Source: Bacteroidota bacterium (GTDB lineage: Bacteria > Bacteroidota > Bacteroidia > Chitinophagales > Chitinophagaceae). From it: a stretch of 50,510 nucleotides of DNA. Shown here in pieces: positions 35,571 through 43,734 of the stretch; the stretch's first letter is position 1, and the number at the start of each line of letters is the position of its first letter. Both the position numbers and the translations under genes were made by a program. The stretch covers positions 1 through 50,510 of the forward strand of contig JAFDYC010000097.1 of NCBI GenBank assembly GCA_018267625.1, read 5' to 3'. The notes beneath the pieces were generated by a model. The model saw only the letters and a program-made list of their open reading frames with translations. It ran no database searches and was not told the origin of the DNA.

Positions 35571-36569
35571 TTAATGGGCTGCTGTGGTGAGGGTTTCTTC
35601 CAGCAAAGCACCGTAAAAATCGCGCAGGTTAAGGCCGGCGGCCCGTACCTGTTGCGGAACGATGCTGTTCTCGCTCTGCCCCGGCATCGTGTTCACCTCA
35701 AGGAAAAACAACTTTTCACTGGGCTGCTGCAGGATGAAATCCATGCGCACCACACCCCGGCAGTTGAGGTGACGATAGATGTATGAAGCCTTCGACTCAA
35801 TCTGCTCCCGTATGGAATTGCTGATGTTAGCCGGCGTGATTTCGGAGGTCACCCCCGGGGTGTATTTCGCTTCGTAATCGAAAAATTCATTATTGCTGAC
35901 GATTTCCGTTGCCGGCAGGGTGTGCAGCCGCCCATCCACCCGATACACTCCGATCGTCAGTTCGCGCCCTTCAATAAACTCTTCAATCAGCACCTGCTCA
36001 TCTTCGCGAAAGGCCTTTTCTATCGCAGGCAACAGCTCTTCAATCTTCTTCACCTTACTCACGCCCAGCGAAGAACCACTCTCGTTGGGCTTCACAAATA
36101 CGGGCAGCCGAAGCACATCCAGGATAGCACCCATACTGTAGGGTTCCCCTTTATAGAGATGCACGGAGTGGGCAATGTTCACCACGTTGAAATCTTTCAC
36201 CACACTGTTGCAAAAACTTTTGTTGAAAGTGAGTGCACTCACGATGGCATTACAACTGGTGTACGGGATTTGGAGCATATCTAAATAGCCCTGAATTCGG
36301 CCGTCTTCTCCGGGAGTGCCATGAATAGCAATAAAAACGGCATCGAAAAAAACCTTCCCACCAGCCAGGCTAAGTGAGAAGTCGGATTTGTCCACCTCCA
36401 CACGCGCGCCATCAGCGCGTTCATGCCACCAGCCTTCACGGGTGATGATGATTTTGTAGGTATCGTAACGTTCCGGGTCTAAGTTGGCTTCGATGGTTTT
36501 TGCCGTAGCAATTGAAATGACATACTCACCCGAGTAGCCGCCTGCAAGCAGCGCGATGTTTTTTTTCAT
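35571..36569 (-). CDS. ddl: D-alanine-D-alanine ligase
   Basis: A 332-residue ATP-grasp enzyme that makes the D-Ala-D-Ala terminus of the peptidoglycan stem peptide in the cytoplasm. Family blocks are LAGGYSGEYVISIATA at the N-terminus, IHGTPGEDGRIQGYLD, FVKPNESGSSLGVSKV, EEFIEGRELTIGV and FLEVNTMPGQSENSIVPQQ. First gene of a probable operon with the PASTA, T9SS and rhodanese genes (gaps of 20, -14 and 2 nt). CAAAAATC on the plus strand, 28 nt upstream, is a one-mismatch promoter box. Confidence 0.96.
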   Translation of the reverse strand: MKKNIALLAGGYSGEYVISIATAKTIEANLDPERYDTYKIIITREGWWHERADGARVEVDKSDFSLSLAGGKVFFDAVFIAIHGTPGEDGRIQGYLDMLQIPYTSCNAIVSALTFNKSFCNSVVKDFNVVNIAHSVHLYKGEPYSMGAILDVLRLPVFVKPNESGSSLGVSKVKKIEELLPAIEKAFREDEQVLIEEFIEGRELTIGVYRVDGRLHTLPATEIVSNNEFFDYEAKYTPGVTSEITPANISNSIREQIESKASYIYRHLNCRGVVRMDFILQQPSEKLFFLEVNTMPGQSENSIVPQQVRAAGLNLRDFYGALLEETLTTAAH

Positions 36570-36837
36570 GAATTAGTCCCGTGGAGAAAAAGAGCTTGCA
36601 AAAATCGGAGGCAATCGGCAGCCTGCCAAGCACAGAACAGACCAGTTTCAGCCCTTATTCGTTACAGGAAGCTATTTTTTTATCCGGTAGGATTTTCACC
36701 AGGGCTTCCCTTGCAGCCTGTCCTGAATATGTTTTCAGGATTGCAGCTTTCAGCAGAAATTTCGCTTTTGGTTCTGCCCGGAACCTGTAGGAGCCTGGGA
36801 AGGCTGCTACCACCCATATCACGGCTCGCAGGTAGCA

Positions 36838-37650
36838 TCAGGCTTGTTTCCCAGGCCCACGGGTGCCCGCATGAGGATGCAAATGCTCCTCTTCAAGCGC
36901 GGCAGCTTGCTTTGCCTTTTGCAGAAAAGAAGAGGCAAAAATGAAGTCGTTCAGCTCCTGGTCTTTGCTGAAGATGATATCCTCCTTTGAGCCTTCCCAG
37001 CGTTTGTGTCCCTGGTGCATGTAAAGGATATGGTCGCCATATTCCATCACCGTATTCATGTCGTGCGTATTGACCACCGTTGTGATGTCGTGCTCCCGGG
37101 TGATTTCTGCGATGAGTTTGTCAATGAGCAGCGCGTTTTGTGGATCCAGGCCCGAGTTGGGTTCATCGCAAAAAAGATATTTCGGCTGGAGTACGATGGC
37201 CCGAGCCAGCGCCACCCGCTTTTTCATGCCTCCGCTGATTTCAGAAGGAAATTTTTTGAGAGCATCTTTCAGGTTCACGTGTTTCAGCACTTCCAGCACC
37301 CTGCGTTGTTTGTCCCGCAGCCTTAGCTTACTAAACATTTCGAGCGGGAACATCACATTTTGCTCTACCGTCTTGGAGTCGAAGAGTGCAGATCCCTGAA
37401 ACAACATCCCGATTTGCTGGCGTAAGGCCCGTAGCTCTTCCTCGCTCATCCGGGCAATATCCTTCCCTTCATACAGCACGTCACCCGAGTCGGCAGCGAT
37501 GAGGCCAATCATCATTTTCATCAGTACGGTTTTTCCTGAGCCGGAAGCACCAATGATTAGGTTCGTTTTCCCTGCCAGCATCACGCTGCTCACGTCATGC
37601 AACACCTTCTTTCCTTCAAAGGATTTTCGCAGATTCCGAAGCTCTATCAT
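36838..37650 (-). CDS. ABC transporter ATPase, MlaF type
   Basis: A 270-residue nucleotide-binding subunit. Walker A GASGSGKT at residues 34-41, Q-loop Gln85, signature SGGMKKR at 139-145, Walker B LFCDEP with Glu163 and switch His196. The S-G-G-M-K-K-R signature and length match MlaF, the ATPase of the phospholipid transporter that maintains outer-membrane asymmetry. The C-terminal tail (EEEHLHPHAGTRGPGKQA) is a variable extension. The MlaE permease and MlaD partner genes that usually flank mlaF are absent on both sides. Confidence 0.9.
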   Translation of the reverse strand: MIELRNLRKSFEGKKVLHDVSSVMLAGKTNLIIGASGSGKTVLMKMMIGLIAADSGDVLYEGKDIARMSEEELRALRQQIGMLFQGSALFDSKTVEQNVMFPLEMFSKLRLRDKQRRVLEVLKHVNLKDALKKFPSEISGGMKKRVALARAIVLQPKYLFCDEPNSGLDPQNALLIDKLIAEITREHDITTVVNTHDMNTVMEYGDHILYMHQGHKRWEGSKEDIIFSKDQELNDFIFASSFLQKAKQAAALEEEHLHPHAGTRGPGKQA

Positions 37651-37752
37651 CCGCTAAATGTAAAGTAGGCTCTAGAGCAACCTTGTTTCTCCGTTTGGGC
37701 TTTTTTAGAAAATTGTTTGAGCCATGCTGCACCACATTCTTAAATATGAATG

Positions 37753-38583
37753 CTATTCCTCCAGCCGCCACAACAGTCGTTGTATTTCTGCCGCGGCTCC
37801 TGTTGCTTTAGGTCTTCCCTCATATTCCCGAAGCCAGCGCAACCCACGCAGCGCATTGCTGAGCCAGATACTATCGGCTTGTAACAAGCTTTCGGGAAGC
37901 ACAGACTCTTCGGCCAGTTCAAAGCCGGCTGACGGCAGGAATTGCAGCAGATGCCGCCGCAGTACACCGGCGACACAACCCTCACTGAGTGGTGGAGTGC
38001 ATATCCTTCCTGCCGACACCCAAAACAGATTGGAGATGCTGCCTTCTGCCATCCGACCATACTGATTGCACAGCAGGGCTTCGTCCCAACCACGAGCCTG
38101 AGCCTGCCGGGCGGCCTGAACAAAGGGCAGGGCCTGGCAAGTTTTTAAATGGCTGAAAGAATCCGCATGTCGAACAATCCCTCGGGCCCAGCCTGCTTTC
38201 AGCCCTGCATTGTTTTGCTGTTCGAAATCGGTAGGAAGTGCAGCGGTCTCAATGCAATATTCCGTTGTCCAGGGACTAGAGGTATAGCTCCCCGAGCCGG
38301 GCCATACCTGGATGCGTATTCGGGCTTTTTGTGCATAACCGTTTCGTTGCCAGGTTTGCCGCGCAGCATGTGCTAATTCCTGAAAAAAATCACCGGGAAT
38401 GCTGATGCCCAGAGCCTCCATACCCAACCGCAGCCGCTCCCAATGAAAGGCCTCCAGACGGATACGACCTTCCTGCAGCAGCATTGTTTCAAATACAGCC
38501 AGCCCATAGCGAAAAGCCCTGCTCGCCGCAGGAATTATGGGCGCTTCGGCGGGGAGCAATTGACCATTTAGGTTGATGAACAA
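37753..38583 (-). CDS. Class IV aminotransferase (PabC/branched-chain aminotransferase-like)
   Basis: A 276-residue PLP enzyme of fold type IV. RAFRYGLAVFETMLL is the N-terminal family block, the PLP lysine is in SHLKTCQALP, and LLCNQYGRMAEGSISNLFWV holds the Glu that contacts the cofactor. Size fits 4-amino-4-deoxychorismate lyase (PabC, folate path) better than a branched-chain aminotransferase, but sequence alone cannot settle it. The gene is divergent from lpxD and 102 nt upstream of the MlaF-like gene. Confidence 0.85.
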   Translation of the reverse strand: MFINLNGQLLPAEAPIIPAASRAFRYGLAVFETMLLQEGRIRLEAFHWERLRLGMEALGISIPGDFFQELAHAARQTWQRNGYAQKARIRIQVWPGSGSYTSSPWTTEYCIETAALPTDFEQQNNAGLKAGWARGIVRHADSFSHLKTCQALPFVQAARQAQARGWDEALLCNQYGRMAEGSISNLFWVSAGRICTPPLSEGCVAGVLRRHLLQFLPSAGFELAEESVLPESLLQADSIWLSNALRGLRWLREYEGRPKATGAAAEIQRLLWRLEE

Positions 38584-38675
38584 GTTGTGGATGGGGGTGT
38601 GTTTTAGAAATGGAATGAATTGAAAAGAGACAGAGTGATACGCAGCCTACTTTCGCATCCCAAACATAAAAGCAT

Positions 38676-39620
38676 ATGAACCTGCCTGCACCTGTATCCG
38701 TTTCCTGGCTGGCTGAATTTACCGGGGCCAGGCTGCTGGGTAATGACCAGCAAATGGCTACGGGCATCAATGAAATTCATAAGGTGCGCCCGGGCGATAT
38801 CTCATTTGTTGATTTTGAGAAATACTATGATAAGTGCCTGAATTCAGATGCCACAATTATCATCATCAACAAGGAAGTGACGGTTCCGGCAGGGAAAACC
38901 CTATTGGTTTGTCCCGATCCTTTTGCCGCTTATGTATCGCTGGTACGGCATTTCCGCCCTTTTGAACCTGCCAGAAACATGATTGCCGATTCCGCCCACA
39001 TTGGAGCAGGAACCCTTGTGCAGCCCGGCGTGTTTGTGGGAAATCATGTACGAATCGGCAAGGATTGCATCCTTCACACAGGTGTGGTGATTTATGATCA
39101 TTGCGAAATCGGCGACCGGGTCATCATTCATGCCGGTAGCATCATCGGTGCCGATGCTTTTTATTTCAAACGCCGCAAGGAACGTGAAGTACAATACGAC
39201 AAGCTGGAAAGCTGCGGGCGGGTATTGATTGAAGACGATGTGGAAATAGGTGCGAGCTGCACCATTGACAAGGGTGTGAGCGGCGACACCATCATTGGCC
39301 GGGGAACGAAACTGGACAACCAGATTCATGTAGGGCATGGTACTGAAATTGGGCGCAATTGCCTCATAGCGGCACAAGTGGGCATTGCCGGGAAAACACA
39401 TATTGAAGATGAAGTCATCCTCTGGGGACAGGTGGGGGTCAACAAAGACCTCCGGATCGGGAAGGGCGCCGTGGTGTATGCTCAGAGCGGAGTGCCCGCA
39501 TCTATCGAAGGAGGTAAGATTTATTTTGGCTCGCCCGTGATGGAAGCCAAAGAAAAAATGAAAGAACTGGGTTGGATCAAACGCATTCCCACCCTCTGGG
39601 AAAAGATGATGGGAAGCTGA
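38676..39620 (+). CDS. lpxD: UDP-3-O-acylglucosamine N-acyltransferase-like protein (LpxD family)
   Basis: A 314-residue acyltransferase for the third step of lipid A synthesis. The N-terminal domain (residues 1-100) is the uridine-binding part. From about 105 on come left-handed beta-helix hexapeptide repeats (SAHIGAGTLVQPGVFVGNHV, CEIGDRVIIHAGSIIGADAF and so on). The catalytic His is probably His221 in DNQIHVGHGTEIG. The C-terminus is a short helix (EAKEKMKELGWIKRIP). Bacteroidota often carry two LpxD-like proteins, and this could be the second type. A TACTTTCG string (one mismatch from the promoter box) lies only 20 nt upstream. Confidence 0.88.
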   Translation: MNLPAPVSVSWLAEFTGARLLGNDQQMATGINEIHKVRPGDISFVDFEKYYDKCLNSDATIIIINKEVTVPAGKTLLVCPDPFAAYVSLVRHFRPFEPARNMIADSAHIGAGTLVQPGVFVGNHVRIGKDCILHTGVVIYDHCEIGDRVIIHAGSIIGADAFYFKRRKEREVQYDKLESCGRVLIEDDVEIGASCTIDKGVSGDTIIGRGTKLDNQIHVGHGTEIGRNCLIAAQVGIAGKTHIEDEVILWGQVGVNKDLRIGKGAVVYAQSGVPASIEGGKIYFGSPVMEAKEKMKELGWIKRIPTLWEKMMGS

Positions 39621-39673
39621 ATAGCAAAGGGTTAAACCTTTATCATGAATCCTCTGGGGAACGCGCCGAAGCC

Positions 39674-39681
39674 TACCTTTG
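39674..39681 (+). promoter_or_regulatory. Bacteroidota-type -7 promoter box (TACCTTTG)
   Basis: Exact TAnnTTTG match ending 37 nt before the clpX ATG at 39719, so clpX has its own promoter past lpxD. Confidence 0.5.
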
Positions 39682-39718
39682 CGGATTCCTCATTCTTGTC
39701 AAAGAAAATAAATTCATT

Positions 39719-40975
39719 ATGGGAAAAGTGGCTGAGCGAAAATGCTCCTTTTGCGACCGTCCGGAACATGAAGTCAATATCCTCTTTACAGGATTGAAAG
39801 GCAATATCTGCGACACTTGTATCGAAAATGCCCATCAGCTTCTCGAAGAAAATACGGCCAAAGGCCACAAAGATCAGGATGCCCGCAACGACCTGCGCCG
39901 CCACCGCCTTTACAAACCCCGCGAGATAAAAGCCTTTCTCGACCAATACGTAATCGGCCAGGACGATGCCAAGAAGGTGCTGAGTGTGGCGATCTACAAC
40001 CACTACAAACGCCTGCTGCACCCGCCGAAAGAAGATGATGTCGAAATTGAAAAAAGCAACATCATCATGGTGGGCGAAACCGGAACCGGAAAGACCCTTT
40101 TAGCCAAGACCATTGCACGCTTGCTTCAGGTGCCCTTTGCCATCGTAGATGCCACTGTATTCACGGAGGCAGGCTATGTGGGCGAAGACGTGGAAAGTAT
40201 CCTGAGCCGCCTCCTTCAGGCTGCCGACTATAACATAGAAGCCGCCCAAAGGGGCATCATTTTCATTGATGAAATTGACAAGACGGGCCGAAAGGGGGAC
40301 AACCCTTCCATCACCCGCGATGTGAGCGGCGAGGGGGTGCAGCAGGCGATGCTGAAGCTGCTCGAAGGCAGTGATGTGCTGGTACCGCCCCAGGGTGGCC
40401 GCAAGCATCCCGAACAAAAGATGATTAAGATGAACACTCAGAATATTCTGTTCATCTGCGGGGGTGCCTTTGAAGGAATAGACAAGATGATTGCCCGCCG
40501 CGTGCAGACCAGCGCCATCGGCTATAATGCGATAAAAAGCAGCAAGAGCCTCGACCGCAGCAACCTGCTGCAATACGTCAATGCTCAGGATCTGCGCAGC
40601 TTTGGCCTCATCCCCGAACTGCTGGGCCGGCTCCCCCTTGTTACGTACCTCAATCCCTTAGACAAAGATGCCCTGCGCCGCATCCTCACCGAGCCGAAGA
40701 ATGCCTTGATAAAACAATACACCAAGCTTTTCGACATCGAAGGCATCAAGTTGATGGTAGATGATGACGCGCTGGAGTATATGGTCACAAAGGCCATTGA
40801 CTTCAAATTGGGCGGTCGGGGGCTTCGCTCGATTTGCGAGATGATTCTCACCGACGCCATGTTTGACCTGCCCAGCGAAAAGAAGCCCGGTGAAAGCTTT
40901 CATGTGACCAGGGAATATGCCCGGCAAATGCTGGAAGGCGACAACAGTAAGTTTGACTACCTGCGAGCTGCTTAA
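39719..40975 (+). CDS. clpX: ATP-dependent Clp protease ATP-binding subunit ClpX
   Basis: A 418-residue AAA+ unfoldase that feeds proteins to ClpP. The N-terminal zinc domain has Cys9, Cys12, Cys31 and Cys34. Then come Walker A GETGTGKT, pore loop GYVGEDVE, Walker [10 protein letters not shown] and sensor [10 protein letters not shown]. The start is the ATG at 39719 ([12 protein letters not shown]); the frame is open 49 codons further into lpxD, but only the shorter form matches the family. No clpP in the window. Confidence 0.97.
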   Translation: MGKVAERKCSFCDRPEHEVNILFTGLKGNICDTCIENAHQLLEENTAKGHKDQDARNDLRRHRLYKPREIKAFLDQYVIGQDDAKKVLSVAIYNHYKRLLHPPKEDDVEIEKSNIIMVGETGTGKTLLAKTIARLLQVPFAIVDATVFTEAGYVGEDVESILSRLLQAADYNIEAAQRGIIFIDEIDKTGRKGDNPSITRDVSGEGVQQAMLKLLEGSDVLVPPQGGRKHPEQKMIKMNTQNILFICGGAFEGIDKMIARRVQTSAIGYNAIKSSKSLDRSNLLQYVNAQDLRSFGLIPELLGRLPLVTYLNPLDKDALRRILTEPKNALIKQYTKLFDIEGIKLMVDDDALEYMVTKAIDFKLGGRGLRSICEMILTDAMFDLPSEKKPGESFHVTREYARQMLEGDNSKFDYLRAA

Positions 40976-41007
40976 TATTCCTCAACTCCCCATTCTAAAT
41001 TTTTTCC

Positions 41008-41023
41008 AGCGTTTTTAAACGCT
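41008..41023. repeat. Short inverted repeat between clpX and the next gene
   Basis: AGCGTTT and AAACGCT form a 7-bp stem with a 2-nt gap. It is not followed by a T-run, so it may be an operator instead of a terminator. Confidence 0.3.
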
Positions 41024-41052
41024 ACAGGGCTTTATAAAACCAATCAAAGCAC

Positions 41053-41427
41053 ATGCAGGAACTCATTGACAGCATCAAAAATGCCGCAGGCATCAGCGAA
41101 CAACAAGCTGCCGCCGCAGCCGAGGCCGCCCAGACCTTCATCAAAGGGAAAGTACCTCCCATGTTCAGCGGGCTGGTTGACCAGATATTCTCTGGAAAGC
41201 TCGACCCCTCAGCCGCTATGAAAGCAGCCCAACAACGCCAGTCTGAGTTTATGGACAAGGCGAAGGATGTGATGGGCCAGGCTGCAGACCGTAGTGCAGA
41301 CTATGCCCGTCAGGCCGGAGATCACGTGCAGGAGTGGGCCCGGCAAGCCGGTGGCTGGAGCGAAGAAGCGTTCGAAAAATTCAAAAGCATGTTTGGCAAC
41401 AGCTCAAACCAGGCTTCGAATAAGTAA
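41053..41427 (+). CDS. Small helical protein of unknown function
   Basis: A 124-residue, Ala/Gln-rich, all-helical protein. The N-terminal block (MQELIDSIKNAAGISEQQ) leads into an amphipathic helix, and KGKVPPMFSGLVDQIFSGK forms a turn. The second half (QQRQSEFMDKAKDVMGQA...) has a coiled-coil, stress-protein-like composition. No signal peptide. I cannot name the family. Monocistronic, with a terminator right behind it. Confidence 0.7.
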   Translation: MQELIDSIKNAAGISEQQAAAAAEAAQTFIKGKVPPMFSGLVDQIFSGKLDPSAAMKAAQQRQSEFMDKAKDVMGQAADRSADYARQAGDHVQEWARQAGGWSEEAFEKFKSMFGNSSNQASNK

Positions 41428-41453
41428 GCTCCTATTATTTTAAAATGCGGAAT

Positions 41454-41480
41454 GGCTGCCCCGATGGGCTGCCTTTTTTT
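41454..41480 (+). terminator. Rho-independent terminator after the small helical protein
   Basis: GGC-T-GCCC (41454-41461) pairs with GGGC-T-GCC (41466-41473) across a CGAT loop with one T-T mismatch, followed by seven T. Confidence 0.75.
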
Positions 41481-41633
41481 GTGTCTTACGCGAAAAGTGG
41501 CGAAATGAATTCTTACGGAAGAGGCTACCCGGAAAACAAGTTCAGGATGGGTTGCAATGGATACCGGCCTGGGATGTAGCGGACTAAAAAAGCAGCTACA
41601 CAAATGTGAAAAGCCCCTTTTTAGGTGTGGCAT

Positions 41634-42095
41634 TTACCAGCGTACTTCCCGCGGTAAAAACTGATAGGCTTCTTCTTTCTTGTTGCGAATGACATCGCGC
41701 ACCAGTGTGGAAGAAATTGTTGAATAAAGCGGCGAGCAGGTCAGGAAAATAGTTTCGATATCCGGTGCCAGCAGGCGGTTCATGTCGGCAATGGCCTTTT
41801 CATATTCAAAGTCGCTCACGTAGCGGATGCCTCGCAAGATGAAATGGGCACCCAGCTCTTTGCAATAATCAATCGTAAGTCCGCTGTAGGCTTCGGCTTG
41901 GATGCGGGCATCGTCTTTAAAGATTTCCTGCGCCCAGGCCACACGTTGTTCGGCAGGAAACATCGGCTCTTTGGAAGCATTCACGCCGACACCAATGACG
42001 AGCTTGTCAAACAAATTCACCGCCCGGCGGATAACGTCTGTATGGCCCAGGGTGATGGGGTCGAAAGTGCCGGGAAAAAGGCAGATACGGGGCAT
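41634..42095 (-). CDS. coaD: Phosphopantetheine adenylyltransferase
   Basis: A 153-residue enzyme for the fourth step of coenzyme A synthesis. Nucleotidyltransferase motif T-F-D-P-I-T-L-G-H18 at the start, ILRGIRYVSDFEYE in the centre and ISSTLVRDVIRN near the end. Third gene of the conserved Bacteroidota run DUF3822-rsmD-coaD; it starts 108 nt after rsmD. Confidence 0.97.
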   Translation of the reverse strand: MPRICLFPGTFDPITLGHTDVIRRAVNLFDKLVIGVGVNASKEPMFPAEQRVAWAQEIFKDDARIQAEAYSGLTIDYCKELGAHFILRGIRYVSDFEYEKAIADMNRLLAPDIETIFLTCSPLYSTISSTLVRDVIRNKKEEAYQFLPREVRW

Positions 42096-42203
42096 GAGCA
42101 GATGCAGATTAGACGAGCAGGACAGGGTTTTTGATTAAGCTTCCTGCTCGAAATTATGTTGCGGTTCGGGTTGAATATTCTTCAAGAAAAGAAGCAAAAA
42201 TTC

Positions 42204-42764
42204 TCAGCTTTCCGGGGTATTCTGCTCCTGGGGACTTTGGGTAAAGAAACTGAAAATCGTATCGCCGTAGGCCCTTGCCCGCAGGAAATGAGGATGAGGT
42301 TCAAACTGATGCCGGTGGTCGTGTTCCAGTACGGCCAGGCCATTTTCTTCGAGGCGCGGCAGCATGAGTGCCAGCAAGTCGCCCATACGGGGCAAGGCAT
42401 AGGGTGGGTCGGCAAATAGAAACGAATACCGGTGTTCGTCTTTTTTCAAAAAGCGAAACACATCCATGCGCAGCAGATTCAGGGAGGCTCCTACGCCAAA
42501 GTCCTGAGCCGTCTTACGAATGAAAGCAACTGAAGCAGCATCCTGTTCCACGGTGGTCACCCGGGCTACCCCCCGCGACAGCAGTTCATAACTCAGGCTG
42601 CCTACGCCGCCAAATAAGTCAAGTGTTTCGGCTCCTTCCCAAGTCAGGATGTTGTTCAGTATGTTGAACAAAGCTTCCCGGGCCAGGTCGGTGGTTGGTC
42701 GTGCCGGAAGGCCGGAAGGTGGTTGAAACCTTCTGCCACCGAGCTTGCCGCCTACAACACGCAC
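42204..42764 (-). CDS. rsmD: 16S rRNA (guanine966-N2)-methyltransferase
   Basis: A 186-residue methyltransferase acting on 16S rRNA during 30S assembly. The N-terminus MRVVGGKLGGRRF and RPTTDLAREALFNIL match RsmD. The SAM site is DLFGGVGSLSYELLSRG and the catalytic motif is ADPPYA. The frame is open to 43007, but only the GTG at 42764 gives the family start. It overlaps the end of the DUF3822 gene by 13 nt, indicating translational coupling. A GTG start is unusual here but is supported by this fit. Confidence 0.93.
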   Translation of the reverse strand: MRVVGGKLGGRRFQPPSGLPARPTTDLAREALFNILNNILTWEGAETLDLFGGVGSLSYELLSRGVARVTTVEQDAASVAFIRKTAQDFGVGASLNLLRMDVFRFLKKDEHRYSFLFADPPYALPRMGDLLALMLPRLEENGLAVLEHDHRHQFEPHPHFLRARAYGDTIFSFFTQSPQEQNTPES

Positions 42765-43588
42765 GCGAAAAGTTGCTGGAGTAAAAACAAGGCAGGAGCC
42801 CAGGGGCCATCCTCGGTTGCCAGGTTTCGCGTCCATTTGATTTTTGGAAAATAGCGCTCCAGATCCGTTGCGAAATAGAAGTTCTGGTCCGAGAGCAGGG
42901 CCAGTTCGATGTGCATATCTATGCGCGGTATATGCAGTTCGCGGCAGAGGCTGGCGGCCTTCCAGGCGAGGTCTTCGGCAACATCGCAAGCAAACTGCTG
43001 GTGCCAAAGCAAGCGCCCGGAATGAAAGAGCGAAGCGGTGGCTGAACCGTCACCGGCCAGGCAATGAAAGAGGTATTGTTCATTTGCGGGCTTGTGAAAT
43101 TGATAAGCGGCAAGCGGCAACAGAGGGATAGAGCCAAAATAACGATGCAGGAGTTTTTCCATAGCTGCAGGCAGCATGAAAGCATATCGGGCCGCAGGCT
43201 GTGCCAGCTTATACTGATGCAATACATTGTTGGGGCTGGAGCCGTTTAATTTTTGCAGCCAGTCGTGGGCATTCTTTTCCTGGAAAAGCGATTCCGGAAT
43301 CAGCATTTCTTCTTCGCTGGAAACAAACACCGCTTTGATGAGTTGCGGCATGCCCAACAAGGTTTCGGACATGAAGCGGGATTCAAAGAAAGAGGTGTCC
43401 CAGCTCGGCTGAGGCGGGGCATAATCACAGAAATGCGCCAAAATTGCCTGACCTCCGGCATTGAAACCACCCAGAAGAATGGAACGTGGATGCAGCACAC
43501 ACAACACGCTTTCCACCTCACTCAGGAGGTTCTCTTGCTCGTGGGCGCGATAGCTTCGCTGCCGTGTGTCGGCCGTATCGGTAAGCAT
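42752..43588 (-). CDS. DUF3822 family protein
   Basis: A 278-residue cytoplasmic protein, found in Bacteroidota beside rsmD and coaD. Its length and layout (an ATPase-like, actin-fold-like arrangement of strands with GDGSATASLFHSG near the middle) fit the family. Function unknown. Its stop lies inside the rsmD start region. Confidence 0.82.
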   Translation of the reverse strand: MLTDTADTRQRSYRAHEQENLLSEVESVLCVLHPRSILLGGFNAGGQAILAHFCDYAPPQPSWDTSFFESRFMSETLLGMPQLIKAVFVSSEEEMLIPESLFQEKNAHDWLQKLNGSSPNNVLHQYKLAQPAARYAFMLPAAMEKLLHRYFGSIPLLPLAAYQFHKPANEQYLFHCLAGDGSATASLFHSGRLLWHQQFACDVAEDLAWKAASLCRELHIPRIDMHIELALLSDQNFYFATDLERYFPKIKWTRNLATEDGPWAPALFLLQQLFACVL

Positions 43589-43734
43589 GGTTTAGGGGAG
43601 CGGCAATTATAGAATAAATTCGCGAACCCTGCGTTTTAAGACGCGCCGAAAGCCGCCAGACAGTAGCTTTTGGCAAGCTTGATTCGCCAAGCGTATAGCG
43701 TCTTCCCCATCCCCACGACAAAGATTTTTACCCC

